Origin: Hugenholtzia roseola DSM 9546
GTDB taxonomy: Bacteria; Bacteroidota; Bacteroidia; Cytophagales; Bernardetiaceae
Assembly: GCF_000422585.1 (NCBI RefSeq)
Contig: NZ_KE383888.1
Coordinates: forward strand, 16,624-74,339
Direction of reading: 5' to 3'
DNA length: 57,716 nt
Shown here: positions 41,418 through 50,320 of the stretch, in pieces
Numbering within the stretch: the first letter of the stretch is position 1
How the letters are laid out: each line of letters starts with the position of its first letter
Notes under the pieces: generated by a model
Databases searched by the model: none
What the model saw: the letters and a program-made list of their open reading frames with translations, nothing else
Told to the model about the DNA's origin: nothing
Made by a program: the position numbers and the translations under genes

Positions 41418-43967
41418 ATGAACAAAGAGATGCAAAAAAAAATAGTGCTATTGTGCCTGCAAATGATTTTAGGCTGCCTTTTATACCTGCCCGCTCACGC
41501 ACAGATAAAGATTGGCTATCAGGGCGGAAAAAGTAGTACCTCTGCCGCCCCTACCTTAGATTATGCAAGTCCGCGAGATTACGTCATTGCCGCCATTCGC
41601 GTAGAAGGGGCAAATTATTTAGACCACCAAGCTCTTATTGCAATGAGCGGTTTGAAGGTAGGCGACAAAATCCAACTACCCGGTGAAGATATAGGCTTTG
41701 CCATCAGAAAACTCTGGAAACAAGGACTGATGGGCGATGTCGCCATTCGTATCGAAAAAATAGAAGGCGAAAATGTGTCCCTTGTCGTGGCACTGACCGA
41801 ACGCCCGCGCCTCTCGCGCTTCGACTTCGAGGGCATTTCTAAAAGCCATAAACAGACCCTTACCGATAAAATTAGCCTGATACGTGGCAAAATCGTAACA
41901 GACGTAACACTGAAAAATACCGAAAATGCCGTCCGACAGTTTTATCAAGAAAAAGCCTACAAAAATGTAAAGGTGCGTATCGTACAACAAAAAGACACCC
42001 TGCTTTCCAATAGCGTAATGTTGAATATTAAGGTGGAGAAAGGTGAAAAGGTGCGTATTGGCGAAATTGTATTTGAAGGCGTTTCTCAAATGGAAGAGAA
42101 AAAATTGCGCCGCAAAATGAAAAAGACCAAACAAAAAGGCGGCTTTAATATTTTTACACCGTCTAAATTTATCGCAAAAGAATACAAAAACGATAAAGAT
42201 AACATTATCGCTTTTTACAATAAAAACGGCTACCGCGACGCACAAATCGTTTCTGATAGCCTCTATGACATAGATGCTGAAAATGTAGGCATCAAACTTA
42301 CCATACGCGAAGGCAAGCCGCATTATTATCGCAATATCAAGTGGCTTGGTAATACAATTTATTCCGACACGCTTCTTAGTTCGGTTTTGGGCATCTCGAA
42401 GGGCGATATTTACAACCCCGAAGACCTACAAAAACGCCTCAACTTCAACCCCGCAGGGCTGGACATCACCGCCCTTTATATGGACGACGGCTATTTGTTC
42501 TTCAACATACAACCCGTAGAGGTTAAGATTGAAAACGACTCCATCGATATAGAAATGCGCGTCTTTGAAGGCGAACAGGCGATTATCAACCGCGTAACTA
42601 TCAAGGGAAATACCCGAACTTCCGACCATGTAATTTTGCGTGAGCTTTACACCGTTCCGGGTCAGAAATTTAGCCGTACAAATCTTATCCGTACCCAACA
42701 GCAGTTGGCGCAAATGGGCTATTTTGACCCCGAACAAATCGGCATCGACTACAATCCCAACATCAACGAAGGCACTGTGGATATCCACTACTCTGTGGCA
42801 GAAAAGCCAAGCGACCAAATCGAGCTTTCTGGTGGTTGGGGGGGCTTCTTAGGCTTCGTCGGAACGGTAGGTTTGCAGTTTAATAACTTCTCTTTGCGAA
42901 AAGTCCCCAATATAAAGTCGTGGAAACCCTTGCCACAAGGCGACGGACAGCAACTTTCTCTTCGGATTCAAGCCAACGGCAGGCAGTTTCAAACCTACTC
43001 TTTCTCTTTTACAGAGCCTTGGTTTGGGGGTAAAAAGCCAAATACCCTTAGTTTTAGCCTCCAACACTCGGTTAATCGCATCTTGAATCCGCTTACGCGC
43101 GACACACAAGGCACGCTCCTACTTTCGGGCGTTACACTTAGTATAGGGCGTAGGCTCAAATTTCCCGACAACTATTTTCAGATGCTAAACTCCATTAGCT
43201 ACACGCGCTACCTTTTAGATGACTACAATGCGCGTTTTCGCAATATCAGCAATGGCGTTTTCAATAAAATCCTTTTTAGCACCACCATTTCGCGAAGCAG
43301 TGTAGATAGCCCCATTTATCCGCGCTCTGGCTCTACGCTTTCGCTCAATATTGGACTTACCCCACCCTATTCGCTCTTCGATAAGCGCAATATCTCCGAG
43401 CTAACGGCAGAGCAGCAGTACAAATTCATAGAATACCACAAGTGGATGTTTGATAACAGTTGGTATTTTACCTTAGCAGGCAATTTTGTATTGAGTGCGC
43501 GTACCCACTTCGGTTACATTGGCTCATACAATAAAAATCGCTCTATTAGCCCCTTTGATAGGTTTATTTTGGGTGGCGCAGGGCTAACCTTCGGCAACTT
43601 CCTTTTAGGGTCTGATATTGTCGCTTTGCGCGGATATGAAGATAATACCGTTGTGCCGTATGATTTGCGCGACGAAGGCGGCGTAATTTATGAAAAGTTT
43701 GTATTAGAATTGCGACACCCCGTAACACTCAACCAAACCGCTTCCATTTACTTGCAGGCTTTTGTAGAGGCGGGTAACAATTGGAGCAGTCCGCGCACCT
43801 TTCAGCCCTTCGACTTGAAGCGTTCCGCAGGGGTAGGGGCGCGTATCTTTATGCCTGCCTTCGGACTTTTGGGCATCGACTGGGCGTATGGTTTTGATAG
43901 AATTGACGGCTTCCCCACTTCGCGAGGACCCCAATTCCATTTCACTATCGGACAAATGCCGCGCTAA
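41418..43967 (+). CDS. bamA: Outer-membrane assembly protein BamA
   Basis: BamA (Omp85), which inserts beta-barrel proteins in the outer membrane. 849 residues: signal peptide ending AHA, then several POTRA domains (EGANYLDHQALIAMSGLKVGD, FDFEGISKSHKQTL, EGVSQMEEKKLRRKMK, IKWLGNTIYSDTLL and VTIKGNTRTSDHVILRELY), and a 16-strand barrel from about residue 460 (SGGWGGFLGFVGTVGLQFNNFSLR). FILGGAGLTFGNFLLGSDIVALRGYEDN contains the conserved lid loop with Arg-Gly-Tyr, and the frame ends with an aromatic-rich strand. Slightly longer than the usual 780-820. Confidence 0.96.
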   Translation: MNKEMQKKIVLLCLQMILGCLLYLPAHAQIKIGYQGGKSSTSAAPTLDYASPRDYVIAAIRVEGANYLDHQALIAMSGLKVGDKIQLPGEDIGFAIRKLWKQGLMGDVAIRIEKIEGENVSLVVALTERPRLSRFDFEGISKSHKQTLTDKISLIRGKIVTDVTLKNTENAVRQFYQEKAYKNVKVRIVQQKDTLLSNSVMLNIKVEKGEKVRIGEIVFEGVSQMEEKKLRRKMKKTKQKGGFNIFTPSKFIAKEYKNDKDNIIAFYNKNGYRDAQIVSDSLYDIDAENVGIKLTIREGKPHYYRNIKWLGNTIYSDTLLSSVLGISKGDIYNPEDLQKRLNFNPAGLDITALYMDDGYLFFNIQPVEVKIENDSIDIEMRVFEGEQAIINRVTIKGNTRTSDHVILRELYTVPGQKFSRTNLIRTQQQLAQMGYFDPEQIGIDYNPNINEGTVDIHYSVAEKPSDQIELSGGWGGFLGFVGTVGLQFNNFSLRKVPNIKSWKPLPQGDGQQLSLRIQANGRQFQTYSFSFTEPWFGGKKPNTLSFSLQHSVNRILNPLTRDTQGTLLLSGVTLSIGRRLKFPDNYFQMLNSISYTRYLLDDYNARFRNISNGVFNKILFSTTISRSSVDSPIYPRSGSTLSLNIGLTPPYSLFDKRNISELTAEQQYKFIEYHKWMFDNSWYFTLAGNFVLSARTHFGYIGSYNKNRSISPFDRFILGGAGLTFGNFLLGSDIVALRGYEDNTVVPYDLRDEGGVIYEKFVLELRHPVTLNQTASIYLQAFVEAGNNWSSPRTFQPFDLKRSAGVGARIFMPAFGLLGIDWAYGFDRIDGFPTSRGPQFHFTIGQMPR

Positions 43968-44486
43968 TCCTTGACAAACCTATTGGAATAGACACTTCAA
44001 AAAGCCTTGTTGCCGCTTATTTCTAAGGGCGCAGGGCTTTTCAAACTTAAACAAGAAGGGCGATATTTTCGCACCTTTGTCTAAAAGGGCGGCTGCCCGT
44101 CTATCTTTTTTCTTTGTTAAATGGCTTGTTTTCAGGCTTTTGTCGAAAAAGATGCAAAAAAGTTTGAAAAAAGTTGGGCAAAAGTTTGGAGGTTTGAAAA
44201 AGATGCTATAACTTTGCACTCGCTTTGAAGGACGTACTAAACGCCAATTCAAAACAAAAGATAAGAAACAGAAAAAGCAAGAAAATAGTAAAGATGCAAG
44301 TCATCTTTCAAACACAAACCTAAAAGCAGGCGCGTGTCCCTTCGCAACACTTAAAGCCCTGATACTTTAATTGCTTGCAAGGTCTGAAAATATAGCACAG
44401 CACGAAATTACGACATAGTAAAGGAACGATTGCTAAATCCTTGCGGTTTAATAAACAGAACTTTGCCAACCAATTTCAAACCATTT
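43968..44486 (+). promoter_or_regulatory. Leader and promoter of the tRNA-tuf unit
   Basis: About 520 bases after bamA with no gene. TTTG at 44185-44188 and TAACTTTG at 44209-44216 (spacing 20) form a promoter. A small hairpin AAAGATG/CATCTTT is at 44290-44308. The transcript would run 270 bases before the first tRNA. Confidence 0.55.
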
Positions 44487-44569
44487 GGGGAGATTCCAGA
44501 GCGGCCAAATGGGACGGACTGTAAATCCGTTGTCTTACGACTTCGAAGGTTCGAATCCTTCTCTCCCCA
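44487..44569 (+). tRNA. tRNA-Tyr (GTA)
   Basis: GGGGAGA and TCTCCCC close the acceptor stem. The anticodon GTA is at 44521-44523 in GACTGTAAATC. A long variable arm (TTGTCTTACGACTT region) marks a class II tRNA, as expected for bacterial tyrosine. A is the discriminator base. CCA is not encoded in full. Confidence 0.95.
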
Positions 44570-44587
44570 CAATCTTATTATTTTACT

Positions 44588-44660
44588 GCGGAAGTAGCTC
44601 AGTTGGTAGAGCGACAGCCTTCCAAGCTGTAGGTCGCGGGTTCGAGCCTCGTCTTCCGCT
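44588..44660 (+). tRNA. tRNA-Gly (TCC)
   Basis: Acceptor stem GCGGAAG with CTTCCGC, D-loop AGCTCAGTTGGTAGAGC, anticodon TCC in CCTTCCAAG, and T-loop GGTTCGAGCC. T is the discriminator base and CCA follows at 44661-44663. Confidence 0.96.
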
Positions 44661-44698
44661 CCAATGATGTATGATTAACCACCTAAATTTGAGAAAAA

Positions 44699-44770
44699 GC
44701 CGACGTAGCTCAGGGGTAGAGCGTTTCCTTGGTAAGGAAGAGGTCGTGGGTTCAATTCCCATCGTTGGCT
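44699..44770 (+). tRNA. tRNA-Thr (GGT)
   Basis: Acceptor stem GCCGACG with CGTTGGC (one wobble), D-loop AGCTCAGGGGTAGAGC, anticodon GGT in CTTGGTAAG, T-loop GGTTCAATTCC. It is 93 bases before the tuf start. Confidence 0.95.
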
Positions 44771-44863
44771 CTACGGACAGGTGCTGTTAATCATATCTTT
44801 TTTTATCAATAGCGCAACTTACAATCTTTCAATTTTCACACTCGTTAAATAATCTGCAAAAAG

Positions 44864-46051
44864 ATGGCTAAGGAAACCTTTAACCGCTCCAAACCACACG
44901 TTAATATCGGTACTATCGGTCACGTAGACCACGGTAAAACTACCTTGACGGCTGCTATCACCAAAGTTTTGGCAGACGCAGGTCTTTCACAAGCGAGAAG
45001 CTTTGATTCTATCGATAACGCGCCTGAAGAAAAAGAGCGTGGTATCACCATCAATACCGCTCACGTAGAATACGAAACGCAAAACCGTCACTACGCACAC
45101 GTGGATTGCCCTGGACACGCTGACTATGTAAAGAACATGGTTACGGGTGCAGCGCAAATGGACGGTGCTATCTTAGTGGTTGCGGCTACGGACGGTCCTA
45201 TGCCTCAAACGCGCGAGCATATCCTTTTAGCACGTCAGGTAGGTGTTCCTGCTCTTGTCGTATTTATGAACAAAGTAGACTTGGTAGATGACCCTGAACT
45301 TCTCGACCTCGTTGAAATGGAAATCCGCGACCTTTTGAGCTTCTACGAATTTGATGGCGATAACATTCCAATCACACGTGGTTCTGCTCTTGGTGCTTTG
45401 AACGGCGAGCCTACTTGGGTAAAAACCGTTATGGATTTGATGGCTTCAGTAGATAGCTACATTCCACTTCCTCCTCGTATCACCGACAAGCCTTTCTTGA
45501 TGCCTATCGAGGACGTATTCTCTATCACTGGTCGTGGTACAGTTGCTACGGGTCGTGTAGAGCGTGGTATGATTAAAGTAGGTGACCCTGTTGAAATCTT
45601 AGGTCTTGGCGACGAGCCTTTGAAATCTACCGTTACAGGTGTAGAAATGTTCCGCAAACTTTTAGACCAAGCGGAAGCTGGTGACAATGCAGGTATCCTT
45701 TTGCGTGGTATTGCCAAAGAAGACATCCGTCGTGGTATGGTTATCGCAAAACCCGGTACTGTTACAACGCACACACACTTCAAAGCCGAAGTTTACGTAT
45801 TGAAGAAAGAAGAAGGTGGTCGTCACACGCCATTCTTCAAAGGTTACAACCCACAATTCTTCTTCCGTACTACTGACGTAACAGGTACTATTTCGCTTCC
45901 TGAAGGCGTAGAAATGGTTATGCCTGGTGATAACCTTACTTTCGAAGTACAATTACAGAAGCCTATCGCAATGGAAAAAGGCTTGCGCTTCGCTATCCGT
46001 GAAGGTGGTCGTACTATCGGTGCAGGTCAGGTTACAGAAGTATTGTCGTAA
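44864..46051 (+). CDS. tuf: Elongation factor Tu
   Basis: EF-Tu, the GTPase that brings aminoacyl-tRNA to the ribosome. 395 residues: GHVDHGKT at 19-26, DCPGHADY at 81-88, NKVD at 136-139, and the C-terminal end [19 protein letters not shown] and [13 protein letters not shown]. It follows tRNA-Tyr, tRNA-Gly and tRNA-Thr, the same order as the end of the E. coli thrU-tyrU-glyT-thrT-tufB operon. The usual downstream secE-nusG block of many bacteria is not here. Codon use looks highly adapted compared with its neighbours (many CGT, GGT and GTA codons). Confidence 0.98.
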   Translation: MAKETFNRSKPHVNIGTIGHVDHGKTTLTAAITKVLADAGLSQARSFDSIDNAPEEKERGITINTAHVEYETQNRHYAHVDCPGHADYVKNMVTGAAQMDGAILVVAATDGPMPQTREHILLARQVGVPALVVFMNKVDLVDDPELLDLVEMEIRDLLSFYEFDGDNIPITRGSALGALNGEPTWVKTVMDLMASVDSYIPLPPRITDKPFLMPIEDVFSITGRGTVATGRVERGMIKVGDPVEILGLGDEPLKSTVTGVEMFRKLLDQAEAGDNAGILLRGIAKEDIRRGMVIAKPGTVTTHTHFKAEVYVLKKEEGGRHTPFFKGYNPQFFFRTTDVTGTISLPEGVEMVMPGDNLTFEVQLQKPIAMEKGLRFAIREGGRTIGAGQVTEVLS

Positions 46052-46094
46052 TCGGAAAGACCAAGCAGTTTATTGCTGGTATAAATTGAACAAG

Positions 46095-46131
46095 AAAAGG
46101 TTTTCAGATGCAAGTCTGAAAACCTTTTTTT
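46095..46131 (+). terminator. Terminator after tuf
   Basis: A 14-bp stem AAAAGGTTTTCAGA / TCTGAAAACCTTTT with a 6-base loop (TGCAAG), then a T-run, 44 bases after the stop codon. Confidence 0.92.
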
Positions 46132-46252
46132 ATGCGCTTTCTTTCGGAGAAGGGCTTAAAAATGCGTTTTTTTTCATAAATTGCCCTGCCTTTTAAAAAG
46201 CTGCAACTTTTTAAAGGGCGATTCTCTTTTTTTCACCCCAACCCCTCTTCTG

Positions 46253-47551
46253 ATGACACCATCAGCTTCCTCCCCTACACAAGAAAAGTCTTTGACACTC
46301 CACTCTACGTGGCAGAAGCACCTCAAAATCGGGCTTTTTGGCTTTGGCTGTGTCGGACAAGGCTTGTACGATATTTTCACTAAAACTGACCTTTCTGCCG
46401 AAATTGTCAAGATTTGTGTCAAGAATCCCGACAAAAAGCGCAGCCTACCTGCTTCTTATTTTACCTTCGAGGGGCAAGAACTGCTCGAAAATACAGACAT
46501 CAATTTGATTGTCGAGCTAATCGACGACGCAGAGGCGGCTTATCAGATTGTCAAACGCGCAATGTTGGCAGGCAAAGACGTTGTTACGGCAAATAAAAAG
46601 ATGTTGGCTTTGCACTTACCCGAACTTATCGCCTTACAAGAGCAAACAGGTACGGCTTTGCTGTATGAGGCGGCTGCCTGTGGTAGTATTCCTATCATTA
46701 GAAATTTAGCCGAATATTACGATAATGAATTGCTTTATTCTGTATCGGGTATCTTTAATGGTTCTTCAAATTATATCCTGACCAAAGTCATAGACGAAAA
46801 ATTGAGCTATGAAGTAGCCTTGAAGGAGGCACAAGATTTGGGCTTTGCCGAAACCGACCCGACGCTTGATGTGGCAGGTTTTGATGCCCTTTACAAGTTG
46901 TGTCTTATCGCGATGCAAGCCTATGGCGTGGCAATCGAGCCTGCTAGCGTTTTTCGATATGGCATTACGGCTTTGGGAGCGGAAGATATGCAGTTTGCAA
47001 AAGAAAAAGGCTTAAAAATCAAACTCATCAACTATGTAGGAAAGGTGAGCGAAGATGAAATTTGCATCTTTGTAATGCCGCAATTCGTAGATGAAAAGCA
47101 CTATCTCTATGATGTCAATTACGAGTACAATGGTGTGATTGTAGAGGCTGCCTTTTCCGACAAGCAACTTTTTGTGGGCAAAGGAGCAGGCGGACATCCA
47201 ACAGGTTCGGCAGTGTTGTCCGACATTTCTGCCTGCCGCTATAATTATCGCTATGAGTATCGCAAGAGTCGCAGAGAAAAAGCCTTGCAGGTTACGCAGG
47301 AGGTTTTTTTAGAGGTCTATGTGCGTTATGTGCATAAATCAGACTTAGAAGTGTTTGATTTTATAGAAATTCGCGAAAGATACGAAGGGCGTTCGTATGG
47401 ATATGTTATCGGAACGGTCTGTTTAGAAGATTTGATAGCCAAACGCGAGCGCATCGAGCGTAAGCCCATCTTTTTGGCAGCTTTGGGAAAGAAGCCTGAA
47501 AAGGCGGTTTTACTTCCCAAAAAGACACAACAGACGGTTTTTATGGTCTGA
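46253..47551 (+). CDS. hom: Homoserine dehydrogenase
   Basis: Converts aspartate semialdehyde to homoserine for threonine and methionine synthesis. 432 residues, single-function (no aspartokinase part). The Rossmann start is IGLFGFGCVGQGLYDIF, the cofactor/substrate segment VVTANKKMLALH and the catalytic region YEAAACGSIPIIRNLAEYYDNELLYSVSGIFNGSSNYILTKV are intact. An ACT-like C-terminal end is weak or absent. The start at MTPSAS is chosen; the upstream extension has no homology. A terminator-like repeat follows. Confidence 0.95.
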   Translation: MTPSASSPTQEKSLTLHSTWQKHLKIGLFGFGCVGQGLYDIFTKTDLSAEIVKICVKNPDKKRSLPASYFTFEGQELLENTDINLIVELIDDAEAAYQIVKRAMLAGKDVVTANKKMLALHLPELIALQEQTGTALLYEAAACGSIPIIRNLAEYYDNELLYSVSGIFNGSSNYILTKVIDEKLSYEVALKEAQDLGFAETDPTLDVAGFDALYKLCLIAMQAYGVAIEPASVFRYGITALGAEDMQFAKEKGLKIKLINYVGKVSEDEICIFVMPQFVDEKHYLYDVNYEYNGVIVEAAFSDKQLFVGKGAGGHPTGSAVLSDISACRYNYRYEYRKSRREKALQVTQEVFLEVYVRYVHKSDLEVFDFIEIRERYEGRSYGYVIGTVCLEDLIAKRERIERKPIFLAALGKKPEKAVLLPKKTQQTVFMV

Positions 47552-47578
47552 AAATGACCTTTTAAGAAACAAAAGAAG

Positions 47579-47612
47579 CCCTATTAGCCGTTAAAAACAC
47601 TGATAGGGTTTT
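47579..47612 (+). terminator. Possible terminator after hom
   Basis: CCCTAT (47579-47584) and ATAGGG (47603-47608) with an 18-base loop, then TTTTG. The long loop makes this moderate. Confidence 0.5.
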
Positions 47613-47640
47613 GATTTCAACTCAAAAAAAGTAGCAAGCT

Positions 47641-48066
47641 ATGTCAGAAATTGTTTATACGCCCGACCTGCTCAATAAAGTAGGGCAAAATACGATGGTT
47701 TCGCATCTGGGTATCGAAATTGTGGAATTGGGGGAGGATTATATCGTAGGCAAAATGCCCGTAGATGCGCGTACTGTGCAGCCCATGCGCATTTTGCATG
47801 GAGGGGCTTCAGTGGTTTTGGCAGAAACGCTGGGCAGTTTGGGCGCACAGCTCAAAGTGGATTTGGAACGGTTCGCCTGTGTAGGTCTGGATATCAATGC
47901 AAACCATTTGCGCGGGGTAGGCGAAGGAAATTGGGTCTATGGAAAGGCTACGCCCATTCATGTTGGACGCACTACACAGGTCTGGGAAATTAGAATTACG
48001 GACGAACAGCAAAATCTAATTTGCATCAGCCGCCTAACCATGGCAGTGGTGGAGCGAAAAAAGTAA
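47641..48066 (+). CDS. Hotdog-fold thioesterase (PaaI/YdiI-like)
   Basis: A 141-residue hotdog-fold acyl-CoA thioesterase. LHGGASVVLAETLGS is the family active-site helix with the catalytic glutamate, followed by CVGLDINANHLRGVGEG and TAVR-like GRTTQVWEIRI. YdiI-like members cleave 1,4-dihydroxy-2-naphthoyl-CoA in menaquinone synthesis, a good guess for a Bacteroidota gene but not proven. The first gene of a four-gene plus-strand run (47641-50259), with gaps of 53, 15 and 4 bases. Confidence 0.88.
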   Translation: MSEIVYTPDLLNKVGQNTMVSHLGIEIVELGEDYIVGKMPVDARTVQPMRILHGGASVVLAETLGSLGAQLKVDLERFACVGLDINANHLRGVGEGNWVYGKATPIHVGRTTQVWEIRITDEQQNLICISRLTMAVVERKK

Positions 48067-48119
48067 TATTTCTTCTACAAAGGGCTTGGCTCTATTCTAA
48101 ACCTTTTTCCGAATCAAAC

Positions 48120-48641
48120 ATGGAAACTCCTACTCCTTTACAAAATCGTTTGCAAGAAAGTTCTATTATTACCTTTGATTTAGAACAGTATTATCCAATA
48201 GGCGAGCGCACGACTTACGATTTGGCGCAAAATCTCTTTCAGGGTTTGATTTTGAGAGAAAAAGACCTTCGCGAATTTGTCAAGACACACGATTGGGAAG
48301 CCTATCGCGGCAAGCACGTTGCCCTTTTTTGTAGTGCAGATGCCATTATTCCCACTTGGGCATATCTTATCCTGACAGCACACTTGCAAAAGGTGGCGCA
48401 AACGGTTATCTTTGGCGATATGCAAGCCTTAGAAACGCATTTGTACCTCAAAAAACTTGAAACAGTGGTCTGGGAAGATTTTAGAGATAAAAAAGTCGTT
48501 ATCAAGGGTTGTTCTGAAAAACAAGTTCCGACGGCGGTTTATGTGGAGGCAATGCGCCGCCTTGCCCCGATTGCCAAACTATTGATGTTTGGAGAGGCGT
48601 GCAGCTCTGTGCCACTCTATAAAAAAAGCCCTGCTCAATAA
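48120..48641 (+). CDS. DUF2480 family protein
   Basis: A 173-residue protein of the DUF2480 family, found almost only in Bacteroidota. Signs: SSIITFDLEQYYPIGERTTYDLAQNLFQGLILREKDLREFVKTHDW (parted), VALFCSADAIIPTWAYLILTAHLQ, KGCSEKQVPTAVYVEAMRRLAPIAKLLMFGEACSSVPLYKK. The conserved cysteines (VIKGCS and GEACSSVP) recall iron-sulfur or sulfur-transfer proteins. Function unknown. MET at 48120 is preferred to an upstream start inside the thioesterase gene. Confidence 0.88.
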   Translation: METPTPLQNRLQESSIITFDLEQYYPIGERTTYDLAQNLFQGLILREKDLREFVKTHDWEAYRGKHVALFCSADAIIPTWAYLILTAHLQKVAQTVIFGDMQALETHLYLKKLETVVWEDFRDKKVVIKGCSEKQVPTAVYVEAMRRLAPIAKLLMFGEACSSVPLYKKSPAQ

Positions 48642-48656
48642 TCTTTTATCCTACCC

Positions 48657-49595
48657 ATGACAAAAATTAAACTTCTCTCGCTGGTGGCGGTCTTGCTTTT
48701 GGTTGCGATAGTATTGCTTTGGCAAACCGATTCCTCTTCGGCTTCAAAAGACGAACAGAGCCTCACCCCTGATGCTTTTGCCCTATCGGACACTACCGCG
48801 CTGACGCGAATCGCTTTCGGAGAAGAGCTTTTTTTTGACAAAAAGGCGGAGGGGCTTTGGCAGGTCAATAACCACTATTGGGCAGACGAGGAGATGTTTC
48901 AATCGCTTTTGAAGGTATTGCAAAAGATGGAAATCAAGCGGGGCGTTTCGGCTTCGGTCAGTGATGCTGCCGCCAATGCGTATCTCAAAAATGGCGTTAC
49001 GGTGCGCTATTTTACCCAAGACAAACTTCTCAAAAGTTTTGCTATTTGGGAGTATGAAGGTGAAGCCTATGCCATGTTTGAGGGGGGCGACATGTATATC
49101 GTCCATCTGCCCGGCTACTACGTGCCTTTGCACGACATCTTCAAGCGCAAAGATTACGAATGGCGCGACCGAAGCCTGCTCAAAACCTCTGCCAACACCT
49201 TTCAATCCTTAGAGGTGCAGTATTTTCAGAAACCCGAGGAGAGTTTTAAAATCAATTATACCGATTTTGGCTATCAGGTAGAAGGCGTGGCAATGCTCGA
49301 TACGGCTTTTTTGTTTCAATATTTGCCTCTTTTTGGAAATTTTGAAGCCGAAGAGTACCTTTACAACGATTTACTAAGGGATTCGGTGTCCCAACTTACC
49401 CCCTTTGTTAGCTTTACCCTTGCCGACCTAAATCCTACCTATTCAGGAAAGGTGAGCATCTATGTACCTGAAAAAGGCAACATCTATGGCATCATCGAGC
49501 GAAAACAAGAGAGCGTTTCGCCTGAATTAGTCATTTTTGACTACCGTCGCTTGGAATATTATTTAGCCAAAAGGCAAGATTTTATACAAAAATAA
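48657..49595 (+). CDS. DUF4340 membrane-anchored protein
   Basis: A 312-residue protein with one N-terminal membrane helix (LLSLVAVLLLVAIVLLW) and an external DUF4340 domain. The marks are ALTRIAFGEELFFDKKAEGLWQVNNHYWADEEMFQSLLKVLQKMEIKR and FAIWEYEGEAYAMFEGGDMYIVHLPGY. DUF4340 proteins are often linked to ABC-type gliding components (GldG) in Bacteroidota, though no gld gene is present here. 15 bases after DUF2480 and 4 before the HAD gene. Confidence 0.82.
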   Translation: MTKIKLLSLVAVLLLVAIVLLWQTDSSSASKDEQSLTPDAFALSDTTALTRIAFGEELFFDKKAEGLWQVNNHYWADEEMFQSLLKVLQKMEIKRGVSASVSDAAANAYLKNGVTVRYFTQDKLLKSFAIWEYEGEAYAMFEGGDMYIVHLPGYYVPLHDIFKRKDYEWRDRSLLKTSANTFQSLEVQYFQKPEESFKINYTDFGYQVEGVAMLDTAFLFQYLPLFGNFEAEEYLYNDLLRDSVSQLTPFVSFTLADLNPTYSGKVSIYVPEKGNIYGIIERKQESVSPELVIFDYRRLEYYLAKRQDFIQK

Positions 49596-49599
49596 CGCT

Positions 49600-50259
49600 A
49601 TGACTTCTTTCCCTTCTCTTGACAGGCTCGAAGTAATTATCTTCGACTTAGGTGGTGTCTTGCTCGATTTGGATTACAAAGCTACCAATCGTGCCTTCGA
49701 ACAACTGCTGCATCTCGACTTTGATTATTTTTATACCCAAACCAAACAAACTACCCTTTTTGATGCCTTCGAAATTGGGGCTATTTCGCCGCAAACTTTT
49801 CGCGAGCATATCCGCCAAATGGCACAAACGCAGGCTATTCAGAAAGAACCCATCACAGATGAGCGCATCGATGACGCTTGGAACGCCATGTTACAAACTT
49901 TTCCCGTTCAAAGAATAGAACTTTTAAAAGAAATAAGCAAAAAGAAAAAGATTTATTTACTTAGCAACACAAATGCCATTCATAAGGCACGTTTCGATAA
50001 AATTTTTCAAGCGCAATACGGCTCACTGTATCCTAATTTAGACCATTTTTTTGTGCAGGCGCACTATTCCCACCTTTTGGGGAAGCGAAAACCCGAAGTC
50101 GCAACCTTTCAACACCTAATAGATTTACACCAACTTGACCCTGCCAAAACCCTTTTTATAGACGATTCGCCTCAACACATAGCAGGTGCGCAGCAGGCAG
50201 GCTTGCAGGCTTTTTGGTTGCAGGTGCAAAAAGGAGATGATATTTTGAATTATTTTTAG
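49600..50259 (+). CDS. HAD-family hydrolase
   Basis: A 219-residue HAD-IA hydrolase: the first motif is IIFDLGGVLLDLD (nucleophile Asp of FDLGGV), the second IYLLSNTNAIH, then GKRKPEVATFQHLI and the acidic TLFIDDSPQHIAGAQQAG. The second aspartate of motif I is replaced by glycine (DLGGV), as in the YihX-type and related sugar phosphatases. Substrate unknown. Fourth gene of the thioesterase run. Confidence 0.85.
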   Translation: MTSFPSLDRLEVIIFDLGGVLLDLDYKATNRAFEQLLHLDFDYFYTQTKQTTLFDAFEIGAISPQTFREHIRQMAQTQAIQKEPITDERIDDAWNAMLQTFPVQRIELLKEISKKKKIYLLSNTNAIHKARFDKIFQAQYGSLYPNLDHFFVQAHYSHLLGKRKPEVATFQHLIDLHQLDPAKTLFIDDSPQHIAGAQQAGLQAFWLQVQKGDDILNYF

Positions 50260-50320
50260 GCAAAATGCGCTTTTTTGTCTTTTTCTGTTTATCTTTGTTT
50301 CGTATCAAAAATATAGTAAG

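Noticed and set aside
44290-44308. Regulatory hairpin AAAGATG/CATCTTT in the tRNA-tuf leader as an attenuator
   Set aside because: Too weak and A/T-rich with no T-run; probably incidental.
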